64,000 bases of DNA from positions 6,385,501 through 6,449,500 of the forward strand of contig NZ_CP048810.1 of assembly GCF_013347965.1 (NCBI RefSeq), read 5' to 3'. The stretch comes from Pseudomonas bijieensis (GTDB lineage Bacteria; Pseudomonadota; Gammaproteobacteria; Pseudomonadales; Pseudomonadaceae). A model generated the notes under the pieces. That model searched no databases. It was given only the letters and a program-made list of their open reading frames with translations, and had not been told where the DNA came from. Below are positions 46,105 to 54,212 of the stretch, piece after piece. Position 1 is the first letter of the stretch. Every line of letters begins with the position of its first letter. A program made the position numbers and the translations under genes.

Positions 46105-48483
46105 ATGAAATTCAGTGAACAATGGCTGCGCGGCTGGGTAAGCCCGCAGGTAAGCCGGGACGAGCTGGTTGCTCGCCTGTCGATGGCCGGCCTCGAGGTC
46201 GATAGCGTGACCCCCGCCGCCGGTGAGTTCAGCGGTGTGGTCGTGGGCGAGGTGCTGGGCACCGAGCAGCACCCGGACGCTGACAAACTGCGGGTTTGCC
46301 AGGTCAGCAATGGCGCGGAAACCTTCCAGGTCGTCTGCGGTGCGCCCAATGTGCGCCCGGGCCTGAAGATCCCATTCGCCATGATCGGCGCCGAACTGCC
46401 GGGCGACTTCAAGATCAAGAAAGCCAAGCTGCGTGGCGTCGAGTCCAATGGCATGTTGTGCTCCCAGGCTGAACTGCAGATTGGCGAAGGCAACGATGGC
46501 CTCATGGAACTTCCGGCTGACGCGCCGGTGGGCCAGGACATTCGTGAATACCTGGGCCTGGACGATGCGAGCATCGAGGTCGACCTGACCCCGAACCGCG
46601 GCGATTGCCTGTCCCTGGCCGGCCTGGCCCGTGAAGTTGGCGCGTTGTATGCCGCTCCGGTGACGCGTCCTGTGGTGGCGAGTGTGCCGGCTGTGCACGA
46701 TGAAGTGCGTTCGGTTGAAGTACTGGCGCCAGCGGCGTGCCCGCGTTACCTGGGCCGTGTGATTCGTAACGTCGACCTGTCCAAGCCGACGCCGCTGTGG
46801 ATGGTCGAGCGCCTGCGTCGCGCCGACGTGCGCAGCATCGACGCTGCCGTCGACATCACCAACTATGTGATGTTGGAGCTGGGTCAACCGCTGCATGCGT
46901 TCGATCTCGCCGAAATCAACGGTGGCATCCGCGTACGCATGGCCGAAGAAGGCGAGAAGCTGGTGCTGCTCGATGGCCAGGAAGTGACCCTGCGCAGCGA
47001 CACCCTGGTGATTGCCGACCACGCCCGCGCCTTGGCGATTGCTGGCGTAATGGGCGGCGAGCACAGTGGCGTATCCGCCACGACTCGCGATGTATTCCTG
47101 GAAAGCGCGTTCTTTGACCAGATCGCCGTCGCTGGCAAGGCGCGTTCCTATGGCCTGCACACCGACGCCTCGCACCGCTACGAGCGTGGTGTGGACTGGC
47201 AGTTGGCCCGTGAAGCCATGGAGCGCGCCACCGGCCTGCTGCTGGACATTACTGGCGGCGAAGCCGGCCCGATCATTGAGACCGTCAGCGAACAGCACCT
47301 GCCCAAGATTGCACCGGTTACCCTGCGTGCCCAGCGCATCACCCAGATGCTGGGCATGGAAATGGCCCCGGCCGAAGTCGAGCGCCTGCTCAGCGCCCTG
47401 GGCCTGAACATCAGCGCCGATGGGGCAGGGCAATGGCGCGTCGAAGTGCCAAGCCATCGCTTCGATATCAGCCTGGAAGTCGACCTGATCGAAGAACTGG
47501 CTCGCCTGTACGGCTACAACCGCCTGCCGGTTCGCTACCCGCAAGCGCGCCTGGCCCCACAGGCCAAGACTGAGGCCCGTAGCAACCTGCCGGAGCTGCG
47601 TCGCCTGCTGGTGGCCCGTGGGTATCAGGAAGCGATCACCTACAGCTTCATCGATCCACGCCAGTTCGAACTGTTCAGCCCAGGTGTCGAGCCGCTGTTG
47701 CTGGCCAACCCGATCTCCAACGACATGGCCGCCATGCGCTCGTCCCTGTGGCCGGGCCTGGTCAAGTCGCTCCAGCACAACCTGAACCGCCAGCAGGATC
47801 GCGTGCGTCTGTTCGAAAGCGGCCTGCGTTTTGTCGGTCAACTGGAAGGCTTGAAGCAAGAGCCGATGCTGGCCGGTGTTGTCTGCGGCAGCCGCTTGCC
47901 GGAAGGCTGGGCGCAAGGCCGTGATGTCGTCGATTTCTTCGACGTCAAGGCTGATGTCGAAGCGGTGCTGGGTTTTGCCGGTGCGCTCGACGCGTTCACG
48001 TTCGTGCCTGGCAAGCACCCGGCGTTGCACCCGTGGCAGACCGCGCGCATCGAGCGCGAAGGGCGTGAAGTCGGTTACGTGGGGGCGATTCACCCTGAAC
48101 TGTCGAAAACCCTGGGGCTTGATCGTCCGGTGTTCGTCTTCGAGCTGGTCCTCGCCGAAGTGGCGCAGGGGAAAATGCCGAAATTCCAGGAGTTATCACG
48201 CTTTCCTGAAGTGCGACGTGACCTTGCATTGCTGGCCGATCGCGACGTTGCATCCAGTGCCGTACTGGACGTAATCCGTGAAAATGCAGGCGAATGGCTC
48301 ACGGACCTCAGGCTATTTGACGTGTATCAGGGTAAAGGTATTGATCCGCATAGAAAAAGCCTTGCAGTCGGCTTGACCTGGCAGCATCCATCGCGCACTC
48401 TTAATGACGATGAGGTGAATACCGCAACGCAGAACATCCTCACCTCGCTCGAAACCAGGTTGAACGCCACGTTAAGGAAGTGA
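46105..48483 (+). CDS. pheT: Phenylalanyl-tRNA synthetase beta subunit
   Basis: 792 residues, the standard size. The N-terminal tRNA-binding (EMAP-like) domain reads VVVGEVLGTEQHPDADKLRV; the B3/B4 editing region and B5 domain (RYERGVDWQLAREAMERATG, SHRFDISLEVDLIEELARLY) follow, and the C-terminal ferredoxin-like anticodon domain (FPEVRRDLALLADRDV, YQGKGIDPHRKSLAVGLTWQ) is intact. It ends four bases before ihfA. Confidence 0.97.
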   Translation: MKFSEQWLRGWVSPQVSRDELVARLSMAGLEVDSVTPAAGEFSGVVVGEVLGTEQHPDADKLRVCQVSNGAETFQVVCGAPNVRPGLKIPFAMIGAELPGDFKIKKAKLRGVESNGMLCSQAELQIGEGNDGLMELPADAPVGQDIREYLGLDDASIEVDLTPNRGDCLSLAGLAREVGALYAAPVTRPVVASVPAVHDEVRSVEVLAPAACPRYLGRVIRNVDLSKPTPLWMVERLRRADVRSIDAAVDITNYVMLELGQPLHAFDLAEINGGIRVRMAEEGEKLVLLDGQEVTLRSDTLVIADHARALAIAGVMGGEHSGVSATTRDVFLESAFFDQIAVAGKARSYGLHTDASHRYERGVDWQLAREAMERATGLLLDITGGEAGPIIETVSEQHLPKIAPVTLRAQRITQMLGMEMAPAEVERLLSALGLNISADGAGQWRVEVPSHRFDISLEVDLIEELARLYGYNRLPVRYPQARLAPQAKTEARSNLPELRRLLVARGYQEAITYSFIDPRQFELFSPGVEPLLLANPISNDMAAMRSSLWPGLVKSLQHNLNRQQDRVRLFESGLRFVGQLEGLKQEPMLAGVVCGSRLPEGWAQGRDVVDFFDVKADVEAVLGFAGALDAFTFVPGKHPALHPWQTARIEREGREVGYVGAIHPELSKTLGLDRPVFVFELVLAEVAQGKMPKFQELSRFPEVRRDLALLADRDVASSAVLDVIRENAGEWLTDLRLFDVYQGKGIDPHRKSLAVGLTWQHPSRTLNDDEVNTATQNILTSLETRLNATLRK

Positions 48484-48486
48484 CGT

Positions 48487-48789
48487 ATGGGGGCTCTGAC
48501 GAAAGCTGAGATGGCGGAACGTCTGTATGAGGAGTTGGGCCTGAATAAACGGGAGGCCAAAGAATTGGTCGAACTGTTTTTCGAAGAAATCAGGCACGCT
48601 CTGGAAGACAACGAGCAGGTCAAATTGTCCGGTTTCGGCAATTTCGACCTTCGGGACAAACGCCAGCGGCCTGGCCGCAATCCGAAAACGGGAGAAGAAA
48701 TCCCGATCACGGCTCGCCGTGTGGTCACCTTTCGTCCAGGGCAGAAGTTGAAGGCCCGAGTTGAGGCTTATGCTGGAACCAAGTCATAA
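48487..48789 (+). CDS. ihfA: Integration host factor alpha subunit
   Basis: 100 residues. It is a DNA-bending nucleoid protein that forms a heterodimer with IhfB. The HU/IHF signature is present: [20 protein letters not shown] with the intercalating proline, and N-terminal [20 protein letters not shown]. It follows pheT directly, as in E. coli. Its 3' end overlaps the next gene by 20 bases. Confidence 0.97.
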   Translation: MGALTKAEMAERLYEELGLNKREAKELVELFFEEIRHALEDNEQVKLSGFGNFDLRDKRQRPGRNPKTGEEIPITARRVVTFRPGQKLKARVEAYAGTKS

Positions 48790-49126
48790 CGACGAACTAC
48801 CCGTCATCCCGGGCAAACGCTACTTCACCATTGGTGAAGTCAGCGAGCTGTGTGCGGTAAAACCGCACGTGCTGCGCTATTGGGAGCAGGAGTTTCCTCA
48901 ACTCAACCCGGTCAAGCGCCGCGGAAACCGCCGGTATTATCAGCGCCAAGACGTGCTGATGATCCGGCAGATCCGCGCGCTGCTCTATGACCAGGGGTTC
49001 ACCATCGGCGGCGCACGCCTGCGCCTCTCCGGTGACGAGGCCAAGGACGATACAACCCAGTACAAACAGATGATCCGCCAGATGATCGCCGAGCTCGAAG
49101 ATGTACTGGTGGTGCTCAAGAAATAA
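48770..49126 (+). CDS. MerR family transcriptional regulator
   Basis: 118 residues from ATG 48770, inside the end of ihfA. The MerR helix-turn-helix spans residues 17-70 ([40 protein letters not shown]), and a short C-terminal helix ([19 protein letters not shown]) replaces a ligand domain. The small size and constant place after ihfA are typical of Pseudomonas. The target is unknown. Confidence 0.9.
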   Translation: MLEPSHNDELPVIPGKRYFTIGEVSELCAVKPHVLRYWEQEFPQLNPVKRRGNRRYYQRQDVLMIRQIRALLYDQGFTIGGARLRLSGDEAKDDTTQYKQMIRQMIAELEDVLVVLKK

Positions 49127-49179
49127 ATTTCTGCTTTTAAATCTTCCAGTTTTCAAAAGCTTGCGATATATTCCTGAGC

Positions 49180-49199
49180 GTTCCGCTGAGAAGCGGAAC
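49180..49199 (+). other. Tetraloop hairpin before tRNA-Pro
   Basis: GTTCCGCT-GAGA-AGCGGAAC is a perfect 8-bp stem with a GNRA-type loop, 17 bases before the tRNA. No T-tract follows. It may be a processing signal or the 3' end of the ihfA-merR message. Confidence 0.45.
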
Positions 49200-49215
49200 A
49201 AGATTCACGCCTAGT

Positions 49216-49292
49216 CGGGGCGTAGCGCAGTCCGGTAGCGCACTAGCATGGGGTGCTAGGGGTCGAGTGTTCGAATCACTCCGTCCCGACCA
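49216..49292 (+). tRNA. tRNA-Pro (anticodon GGG)
   Basis: 77 bases, with CCA encoded. The acceptor stem CGGGGCG/CGTCCCG has one G-U pair. The anticodon stem CTAGC/GCTAG encloses the loop ATGGGGT, giving anticodon GGG (reads CCC/CCU). The T loop GTTCGAATC is canonical. It follows ihfA-merR, and a terminator sits 27 bases downstream. Confidence 0.95.
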
Positions 49293-49318
49293 TATTCACT
49301 GAGTAAAATCAGGCAGTT

Positions 49319-49345
49319 AAGCCGATCAGATAGATCGGCTTTTTT
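49319..49345 (+). terminator. Intrinsic terminator of tRNA-Pro
   Basis: AAGCCGATC-AGATA-GATCGGCTT is a perfect 9-bp stem followed by further Ts. Confidence 0.9.
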
Positions 49346-49539
49346 GTGCCTGCGCAAAACTACCCTGTCTTTGAACACCATCATTCGCAAGCCAAACCAG
49401 CGCTTGCGGGAAAGGACTGTTTGTCCGCTGAAAGGGCTCACTGGCATTCCAGTTGATCTGCGGTGACATTGCCAGATTGCTGATCCGCTGCCCGTCATGC
49501 TCCGGGCCGCTCTTTGCAAAGAAGTAATAAGGACATTAC

Positions 49540-49779
49540 GTGCTACAAAAACTGATTCTGCTGATTTTGATCACCAGCTTAAGCGGCTGCATGGCCACCG
49601 CCATGCGGATGGATTACGACAAGCACCGATGCCCCTACATCGGCCTGCGCTTTGACTGGTGGCTGGTGGGCACGTCCAAAGGAAAGCTGATCCCTTTTTT
49701 GCTTATCGACGCACCGTTCTCATTGGTGGTCGATACAGTGTTCTTCCCCTTCGAGTATCAATACAGCTGCAACTTCTAA
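49540..49779 (+). CDS. YceK/YidQ-type (DUF1375) lipoprotein
   Basis: 79 residues starting at GTG 49540 (AAGGA upstream). The signal sequence LILLILITSLSGC carries a lipobox with the acylated Cys near residue 17. The short mature part (YIGLRFDWWLVGTSKGKLIP, DAPFSLVVDTVFFPFEY) matches the YceK/YidQ family. The function is unknown. It is the first gene after tRNA-Pro; the 247 bases in between hold only the tRNA terminator and no other feature that I can see. Confidence 0.8.
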   Translation: MLQKLILLILITSLSGCMATAMRMDYDKHRCPYIGLRFDWWLVGTSKGKLIPFLLIDAPFSLVVDTVFFPFEYQYSCNF

Positions 49780-49811
49780 GGACAGCGATTCATACAGGAC
49801 ACGGCGGGGGA

Positions 49812-51830
49812 TTATGGCTGTGACGCGGTTTCAAGCGATTCCCGATAATGCGCTTCATCAACTTCGGTCAGGGTTGCATAACCGTCGTAGTGGTAGATTC
49901 GATGCTTGTCTCGGGCATAGCGGTCCGTCAGGAATTCCAACGTGCTCAGATCGATCCGCTTGGCGCTCAATGGCCGTCGGTGGCAGAACAACTTGCGCGT
50001 GCCCAGTTGCAGGAAATCGGGATGCGGCACGCGGACTTCATCAGGATCGAATGCCACGTCCAGCGGCTTGCCTTCCGAGAGGATCAAGGTGGGGCTGACG
50101 GCATAGGTGCCGAGAATGCGAGTATCGGAAGGGTGTAGCCGTTTTTTCGCTGCGCCGTAGTAAAACACCGCGTCCCGGTCCTTGGCCCAACCATGCCCAC
50201 AGGACTCAAAAGTAGCCGCGTGTGCCTTACGAATCGGTTCGGGGGGATGATAGAAAACCCGATGACAGAACACCGTTTTACCGTCCGTCAGGTAGGGCGA
50301 ACCGAGTGAGCGGAAGTGCTCTGCGGGTTCCTGGGAAAACCGTTCGGGCACTTCCGTTTGCGCGTTATGAAACGGGATCAGATACAAGCCTTGGGCATCG
50401 CCGCACAGGTGCGTGTCGAGCAATTTGAAACTCGCTGCGTCCAGTCCATTGATCACGCGTCCATGGAAATACACCTGGTCGCCTAGTTCGAAACCGAGAC
50501 CGATGGCCTGTAGCGGCTGCGTTTGCGTTTGCGTTTGCGTGGCTTCAGGCTGTACCTGCAAGCGATGCCACCAATAACCTTCCAACTGCGGATGGGCTTC
50601 GAAGAAATGAGCCCACGCCTCTTGCATGGCCGCATCGATGATCCCGCCAGAGCCCAGTGGGCCGTGCTTGTCACCTGCCAGCACGGGCGAGTAATCCTGG
50701 TCATTGTGATAGAGCTGGGTCACCACGAAGCTTTCTACGTCGACATCGAGGCGTTTCTGGCGCCGGTAGACGTGCTTTTGATCACGGTAATAGTCGAACC
50801 CCAAGTGGCGAAAACTCGGGCCATGGGCGTCGCGCAAGCGGGTCCCGGCGGCGTAGACGAACGCGTCGTCCACGGCAAAATAATCATCCTCGTATTCGCT
50901 GGTGCTGACCACGCGGCCGCATTCATCGAACGCAGGCTGCCAGCACTTGAGCAACTGGAAGTCGCCAACGTAGCGGATGGATTTGCCGGTCAGGTAATAG
51001 GCGCGTTGCTTGTCCTTGGCGTAGCGTTCGTTCAGCACGGTGAAGGTCGTCAGGTCGGCATTGTCGATGCGGTAGAAGTATTCATAGGAAATGCTCGAAC
51101 CTTGCTGCGCTTGCACAATGATCGACTGCCCGTCGGTGCCCCAGCGTTGGGCGAGCATCTGGAAGTCGTCCGGGTTGGCGATCGGCAGCGGCGTGCCGTC
51201 CTTCTGGTGCAGGGGCTTGGAGCCCTTGTAGACCTGATCGTCGATCACTCGATAGGACGGGTGATTGCAATAACGCACCTGTGCCGTGGCACTGGCGATA
51301 AGTTGTCCTTGCAGAAAGATGTTCACTCCGTCGCTGAACAGGGCGGACGCTGAAGTCACCGAGGCTGGAGACGCTGGCAACAGGGCCAGGCTGTCAGGTC
51401 GTGCTTCGGAAATTTGGGTGATCGCGTACTCGCCGAACCAATAGGCGCCGATTGCGTCGCGCCAGTACTGGTGGCCGAGGCTTTCCAGGCCTTTGTCGAA
51501 TCGAAACGGCAGGGCCTGAAGCGCGTAGTAGCCGTGGCGCTCCCGGTAGGCCGGAAGCAGGTAGTAGTCGCGCAGCGCATCGCGCAAGATCCACGGATTG
51601 CGTCGATGCCGCCACACCGGCTGGCCGGCCAGCAAGGGCGAGGGAGGATAATGCCCAGCGCTGGCAGCTTGAGCTAACTCGCCGGGTCGTACGCCTTCGG
51701 GGTTGAGCATGATGTACACATCAGGCACTTGCCCGTCGCCCAGCAGAATACCTTCCATGAACGCGAAGCCTTGATGCCATTCAAGCTGCAGTGGTTCCCA
51801 GTCAGCAATAGCCGTGTCTATGTCTGTCAT
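49812..51830 (-). CDS. DKNYY family protein
   Basis: 672 residues, soluble, without a signal peptide. Repeated units with D-K/R and aromatic pairs, such as RYAKDKQRAYYLTGKSI, YYRDQKHVYRRQKRLD, WAKDRDAVFYYGAAKK and YARDKHRIYHYDGYATL, are the DKNYY pattern. Each unit pairs a residue tied to a field position with a following loop. A TQTQTQTQ stretch (50518-50542) is encoded by a hexamer tandem repeat. The biological role of DKNYY proteins is not established. It is convergent with the lipoprotein gene. Confidence 0.8.
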   Translation of the reverse strand: MTDIDTAIADWEPLQLEWHQGFAFMEGILLGDGQVPDVYIMLNPEGVRPGELAQAASAGHYPPSPLLAGQPVWRHRRNPWILRDALRDYYLLPAYRERHGYYALQALPFRFDKGLESLGHQYWRDAIGAYWFGEYAITQISEARPDSLALLPASPASVTSASALFSDGVNIFLQGQLIASATAQVRYCNHPSYRVIDDQVYKGSKPLHQKDGTPLPIANPDDFQMLAQRWGTDGQSIIVQAQQGSSISYEYFYRIDNADLTTFTVLNERYAKDKQRAYYLTGKSIRYVGDFQLLKCWQPAFDECGRVVSTSEYEDDYFAVDDAFVYAAGTRLRDAHGPSFRHLGFDYYRDQKHVYRRQKRLDVDVESFVVTQLYHNDQDYSPVLAGDKHGPLGSGGIIDAAMQEAWAHFFEAHPQLEGYWWHRLQVQPEATQTQTQTQPLQAIGLGFELGDQVYFHGRVINGLDAASFKLLDTHLCGDAQGLYLIPFHNAQTEVPERFSQEPAEHFRSLGSPYLTDGKTVFCHRVFYHPPEPIRKAHAATFESCGHGWAKDRDAVFYYGAAKKRLHPSDTRILGTYAVSPTLILSEGKPLDVAFDPDEVRVPHPDFLQLGTRKLFCHRRPLSAKRIDLSTLEFLTDRYARDKHRIYHYDGYATLTEVDEAHYRESLETASQP

Positions 51831-51917
51831 GTCATTGCGACCTGAACGTTTGATGGTTGGCCAAGGACTACACGTTTTACCACGACTTCGACCCCTGGCG
51901 AGGCTGGCCCAAGGGTG

Positions 51918-51941
51918 TATACTTTGGCAAATTTTGTCAAA
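51918..51941 (+). promoter_or_regulatory. parDE promoter (-10) and operator
   Basis: TATACT (51918-51923) is a near-consensus -10. It runs into TTTGGCAAATTTTGTCAAA (51923-51941), a 19-bp near-perfect palindrome placed over the transcription start, 15 bases before the parD ATG. ParD antitoxins bind such sites to repress their own operon. No -35 could be assigned. Confidence 0.6.
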
Positions 51942-51955
51942 AAACAGGCAAAGTC

Positions 51956-52186
51956 ATGAGTACCATGAACATCTCCCTGCCGGACGCTCTCAAATCTTTC
52001 ATAGATGATCAGGTTAGCCAGAGAGGCTACAGCACCAGTAGCGAATATGTGCGGGAGCTGATTCGCAAGGATCAGGATCGGCAGCAGCTGCGTAGCCTGG
52101 TACTGGCCGGGGCGGAGTCTGCTCCCACTGTTCCTGTGAATGGCGACTACTTCGAATCCCTAAGGGCCAAGGTGCGCAAGGGGTGA
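51956..52186 (+). CDS. parD: ParD-like type II antitoxin
   Basis: 76 residues from ATG 51956. The N-terminal ribbon-helix-helix (MNISLPDALKSFIDDQVSQR, GYSTSSEYVRELIRKDQDRQ) binds DNA; the C-terminal part (APTVPVNGDYFESLRAKVRK) is the toxin-neutralising tail. It is the first gene of the pair; the toxin begins two bases after the stop. A longer upstream reading frame has no ribosome binding site. Confidence 0.9.
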   Translation: MSTMNISLPDALKSFIDDQVSQRGYSTSSEYVRELIRKDQDRQQLRSLVLAGAESAPTVPVNGDYFESLRAKVRKG

Positions 52187-52188
52187 GG

Positions 52189-52506
52189 ATGAAGGCGAAA
52201 CCCGTCATTCCGCGAGCTCTTGCCAGCCAGGATGTAGAGGACGCCATCAACTATTACCTAGGTGAGCAGGCCGAGCAGGCGGCACTCAATTTCATCGACG
52301 CCTTGGAAAACGCCTATACGCATATCAGCCGCCATCCGGCATCGGGTATGTCCAGGTACGCCCATGAGCTGGATCTCCCCGGATTACTCTGCTGGCCGCT
52401 GAAACGTTATCCCTATTTGGTGTTCTACGTAGAGTGCAATGAACACATTGACGTATGGCGCGTTTTACACGCCATGCGGGACATCCCTGAATGGATGTCA
52501 TCATGA
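52189..52506 (+). CDS. parE: ParE-like toxin
   Basis: 105 residues from ATG 52189 (AAGGGG five bases before); a GTG at 52183 overlapping parD is a possible alternative. The RelE/ParE fold shows ALASQDVEDAINYYLG, ALNFIDALENAYTHISRHPA and a C-terminal YPYLVFYVECNEHIDVWRVL with HAMRDIPEWM. ParE poisons DNA gyrase. Neutralised by ParD. A terminator follows at 52538. Confidence 0.9.
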   Translation: MKAKPVIPRALASQDVEDAINYYLGEQAEQAALNFIDALENAYTHISRHPASGMSRYAHELDLPGLLCWPLKRYPYLVFYVECNEHIDVWRVLHAMRDIPEWMSS

Positions 52507-52537
52507 ATCAAGCAAACCAGTTGGCTACAACGACGTA

Positions 52538-52565
52538 GCCCAATCTGCAAAGATTGGGCTTTTTC
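52538..52565 (+). terminator. Terminator of parDE
   Basis: GCCCAATCT-TGCA-AAGATTGGGC-type stem (9 bp) followed by T5. Confidence 0.9.
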
Positions 52566-52612
52566 ACGCCTGAAAATATGGATCACCAAGCCAACGATCG
52601 CCGCTGCCACGC

Positions 52613-52699
52613 TCAGAAAATGAACTTGAACAGCGCGATCACCACGATCAGGCCAATCAGGAAAATGATACCTACGGTACCGCCAAGGAATTTCAACAT
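52613..52699 (-). CDS. Very small membrane protein (28 aa)
   Basis: 28 residues from ATG 52697-52699 to TGA 52613-52615. The peptide starts MLKFLGGTVGIIFLIGLIVV and ends IALFKFIF; residues 8-24 form one transmembrane segment with a Lys at each end. A weak GAGAG lies seven bases before the ATG. It resembles small membrane peptides conserved in Pseudomonas, but this is from memory. It is too short for routine gene finders. Confidence 0.6.
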   Translation of the reverse strand: MLKFLGGTVGIIFLIGLIVVIALFKFIF

Positions 52700-52780
52700 A
52701 AGAACGCTCTCATCGGATGGGCTTAATCGTCTAGACCGCTACCGATAACGCTCGTTTCGTTGAATATTCATTCGTGGTGA

Positions 52781-53044
52781 TCAATGAACCGCGAAGGACC
52801 TTGGCACCGGCACATGCTCGAATTTTGAAATGGTCTTGATCCAGTAGCGGCGATAGTCCGTCTGGTCCGGTGCCAGCGGTTTGTGGCCCGACCATGGGTG
52901 CTTCGCCTTCAGGCTGGCGCGGTACGCCTCCCATTCTTTTTGCTCGGCCACTTCCCTGGCTTTGCTCCGGTCATCGAACCAACCCAGAACGTAAGCTTCG
53001 CCCTGGTCCGTGCCGTGCGCTATCAGCAAATAAATCTCTGTCAT
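52781..53044 (-). CDS. Hypothetical protein
   Basis: 87 residues from ATG 53042-53044. Begins MTEIYLLIAHGTDQGEAYVL, with a YRRYWIKTISKFEHVPVPRS C-terminus. No signal peptide or transmembrane segment. The middle GWFDDRSKAREVAEQKEWEA is acidic. No family recognised. It lies between the small membrane peptide and the glycan operon. Confidence 0.65.
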   Translation of the reverse strand: MTEIYLLIAHGTDQGEAYVLGWFDDRSKAREVAEQKEWEAYRASLKAKHPWSGHKPLAPDQTDYRRYWIKTISKFEHVPVPRSFAVH

Positions 53045-53105
53045 GACTGACCCTACCGTTCGGTCCTGCACCCCAGTCGCGGGGTCTTATCCTGGGTATC
53101 GGCCG

Positions 53106-54212
53106 TTACTTGATGTTTTTGAGATTTAACGCAGAAAAACGCTGCGCCCAAAGGTGCGTCTCACGAAATCGATGCACAGTCGCGCAATCACTTCGACTGG
53201 CGAGCGCTTCAACGGCGGTTTTGCGCAAATCGGCGCCTTCATCCACGATCCAGACGCCCGGTTCCTGGGCGCGCAGGGCCATTTCACCGAAGCGGGTGGA
53301 AATCACGGGAAGGCCTAAGGCGCGGTACTCGTAGTACTTGATCGGGTCCACCGAGGCGGTCAGGCGGTTGAGCTTGAACGGGATCAAACCCACCGAAAAC
53401 ATTGCCATGGCCTCAATTGCACTGGCGTGGGGACACTCGGGGAGCAGCTCGATATTGGCAGGCAATACGCAAGGCGGCGGTGTGAAGAGGGGGCCGATCA
53501 GCCGGATCCGGTTTCCGGGATTGGCCTGCGCCAGTGCGATGACCAGGTCCCAATCGAACCAGCGTCCCAGCGTGCCGACATAACCCAGCACCTGTTGTTT
53601 GGCACCCAGGTCCAGGTTCTCGACCGGCGCCAGTCCGTGCATGTCACAGGCATTGAGGGCCAGTTCTACCTGGTCGGTCATGCCCAGCAGTCTGTCGCGA
53701 AGGGCGCTGGAGGACGCCAGTACTGAGGAGACCCGGCGAATGAGCTGCGCCTGGCGACGTTCCATGGAGGCGCGTGACAGGCCCTGATAAAACGCCGGGA
53801 AATCGTCCATTGCATCGTAGACGGCATGGCTTGCCGGGACCAGCGCCAGCAACTGCAAGGCCAGTTCGGAAGGTTTGCCGATGCACATCATGCACGGGCC
53901 GTCGGCGGAAAATGCCGCGGCCTCTTTGAACAGGTTGTGCCACAGCCGCTTGAGGAGCATTGCCGAGCCTGGAATGGGCTCGATGGGTAGGCTCCTGGGT
54001 TTACAGACCTGCAACCAGGGGGGAACGCTGACGCTTTGCGGGTCGGCAACAGGCGGATTGCGCCTGAAATCGCTCAGCGTCGGTAAGCGCGTCGGGTACG
54101 GGTCGATCCAGAGTACCGGCGCCCCGGTCTGGTTGTGATACCAGCTGACGAAGTGATGAGGGCGCTGGCTGAAGCTGGCCCATGGCACCGGGGACAGGTA
54201 GATCATGCGCAT
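53106..54212 (-). CDS. Glycosyltransferase, GT4-like (GT1 superfamily)
   Basis: 368 residues (ATG 54212, or 54206 which overlaps the wecB stop as ATGA). The GT-B fold ends with SVGLIPFKLNRLTASVDPIK and YYEYRALGLPVISTRFGE, the nucleotide-sugar site. The N-terminus has SPVPWASFSQRPHHFVSWY. The C-terminal block is similar to the first half of the fused gene at the other end of the operon (LLPFKVMPLTLATNPVKVY). It is the last gene of the leftward operon; sugar and acceptor are unknown. Confidence 0.87.
   Translation of the reverse strand: MRMIYLSPVPWASFSQRPHHFVSWYHNQTGAPVLWIDPYPTRLPTLSDFRRNPPVADPQSVSVPPWLQVCKPRSLPIEPIPGSAMLLKRLWHNLFKEAAAFSADGPCMMCIGKPSELALQLLALVPASHAVYDAMDDFPAFYQGLSRASMERRQAQLIRRVSSVLASSSALRDRLLGMTDQVELALNACDMHGLAPVENLDLGAKQQVLGYVGTLGRWFDWDLVIALAQANPGNRIRLIGPLFTPPPCVLPANIELLPECPHASAIEAMAMFSVGLIPFKLNRLTASVDPIKYYEYRALGLPVISTRFGEMALRAQEPGVWIVDEGADLRKTAVEALASRSDCATVHRFRETHLWAQRFSALNLKNIK

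Noticed and set aside
49256..49519. Leftward ORF of 87 codons over the tRNA-Pro and its terminator, ending DGVIRTLDP
   Set aside because: It is antisense to the tRNA; such ORFs are well-known artefacts.
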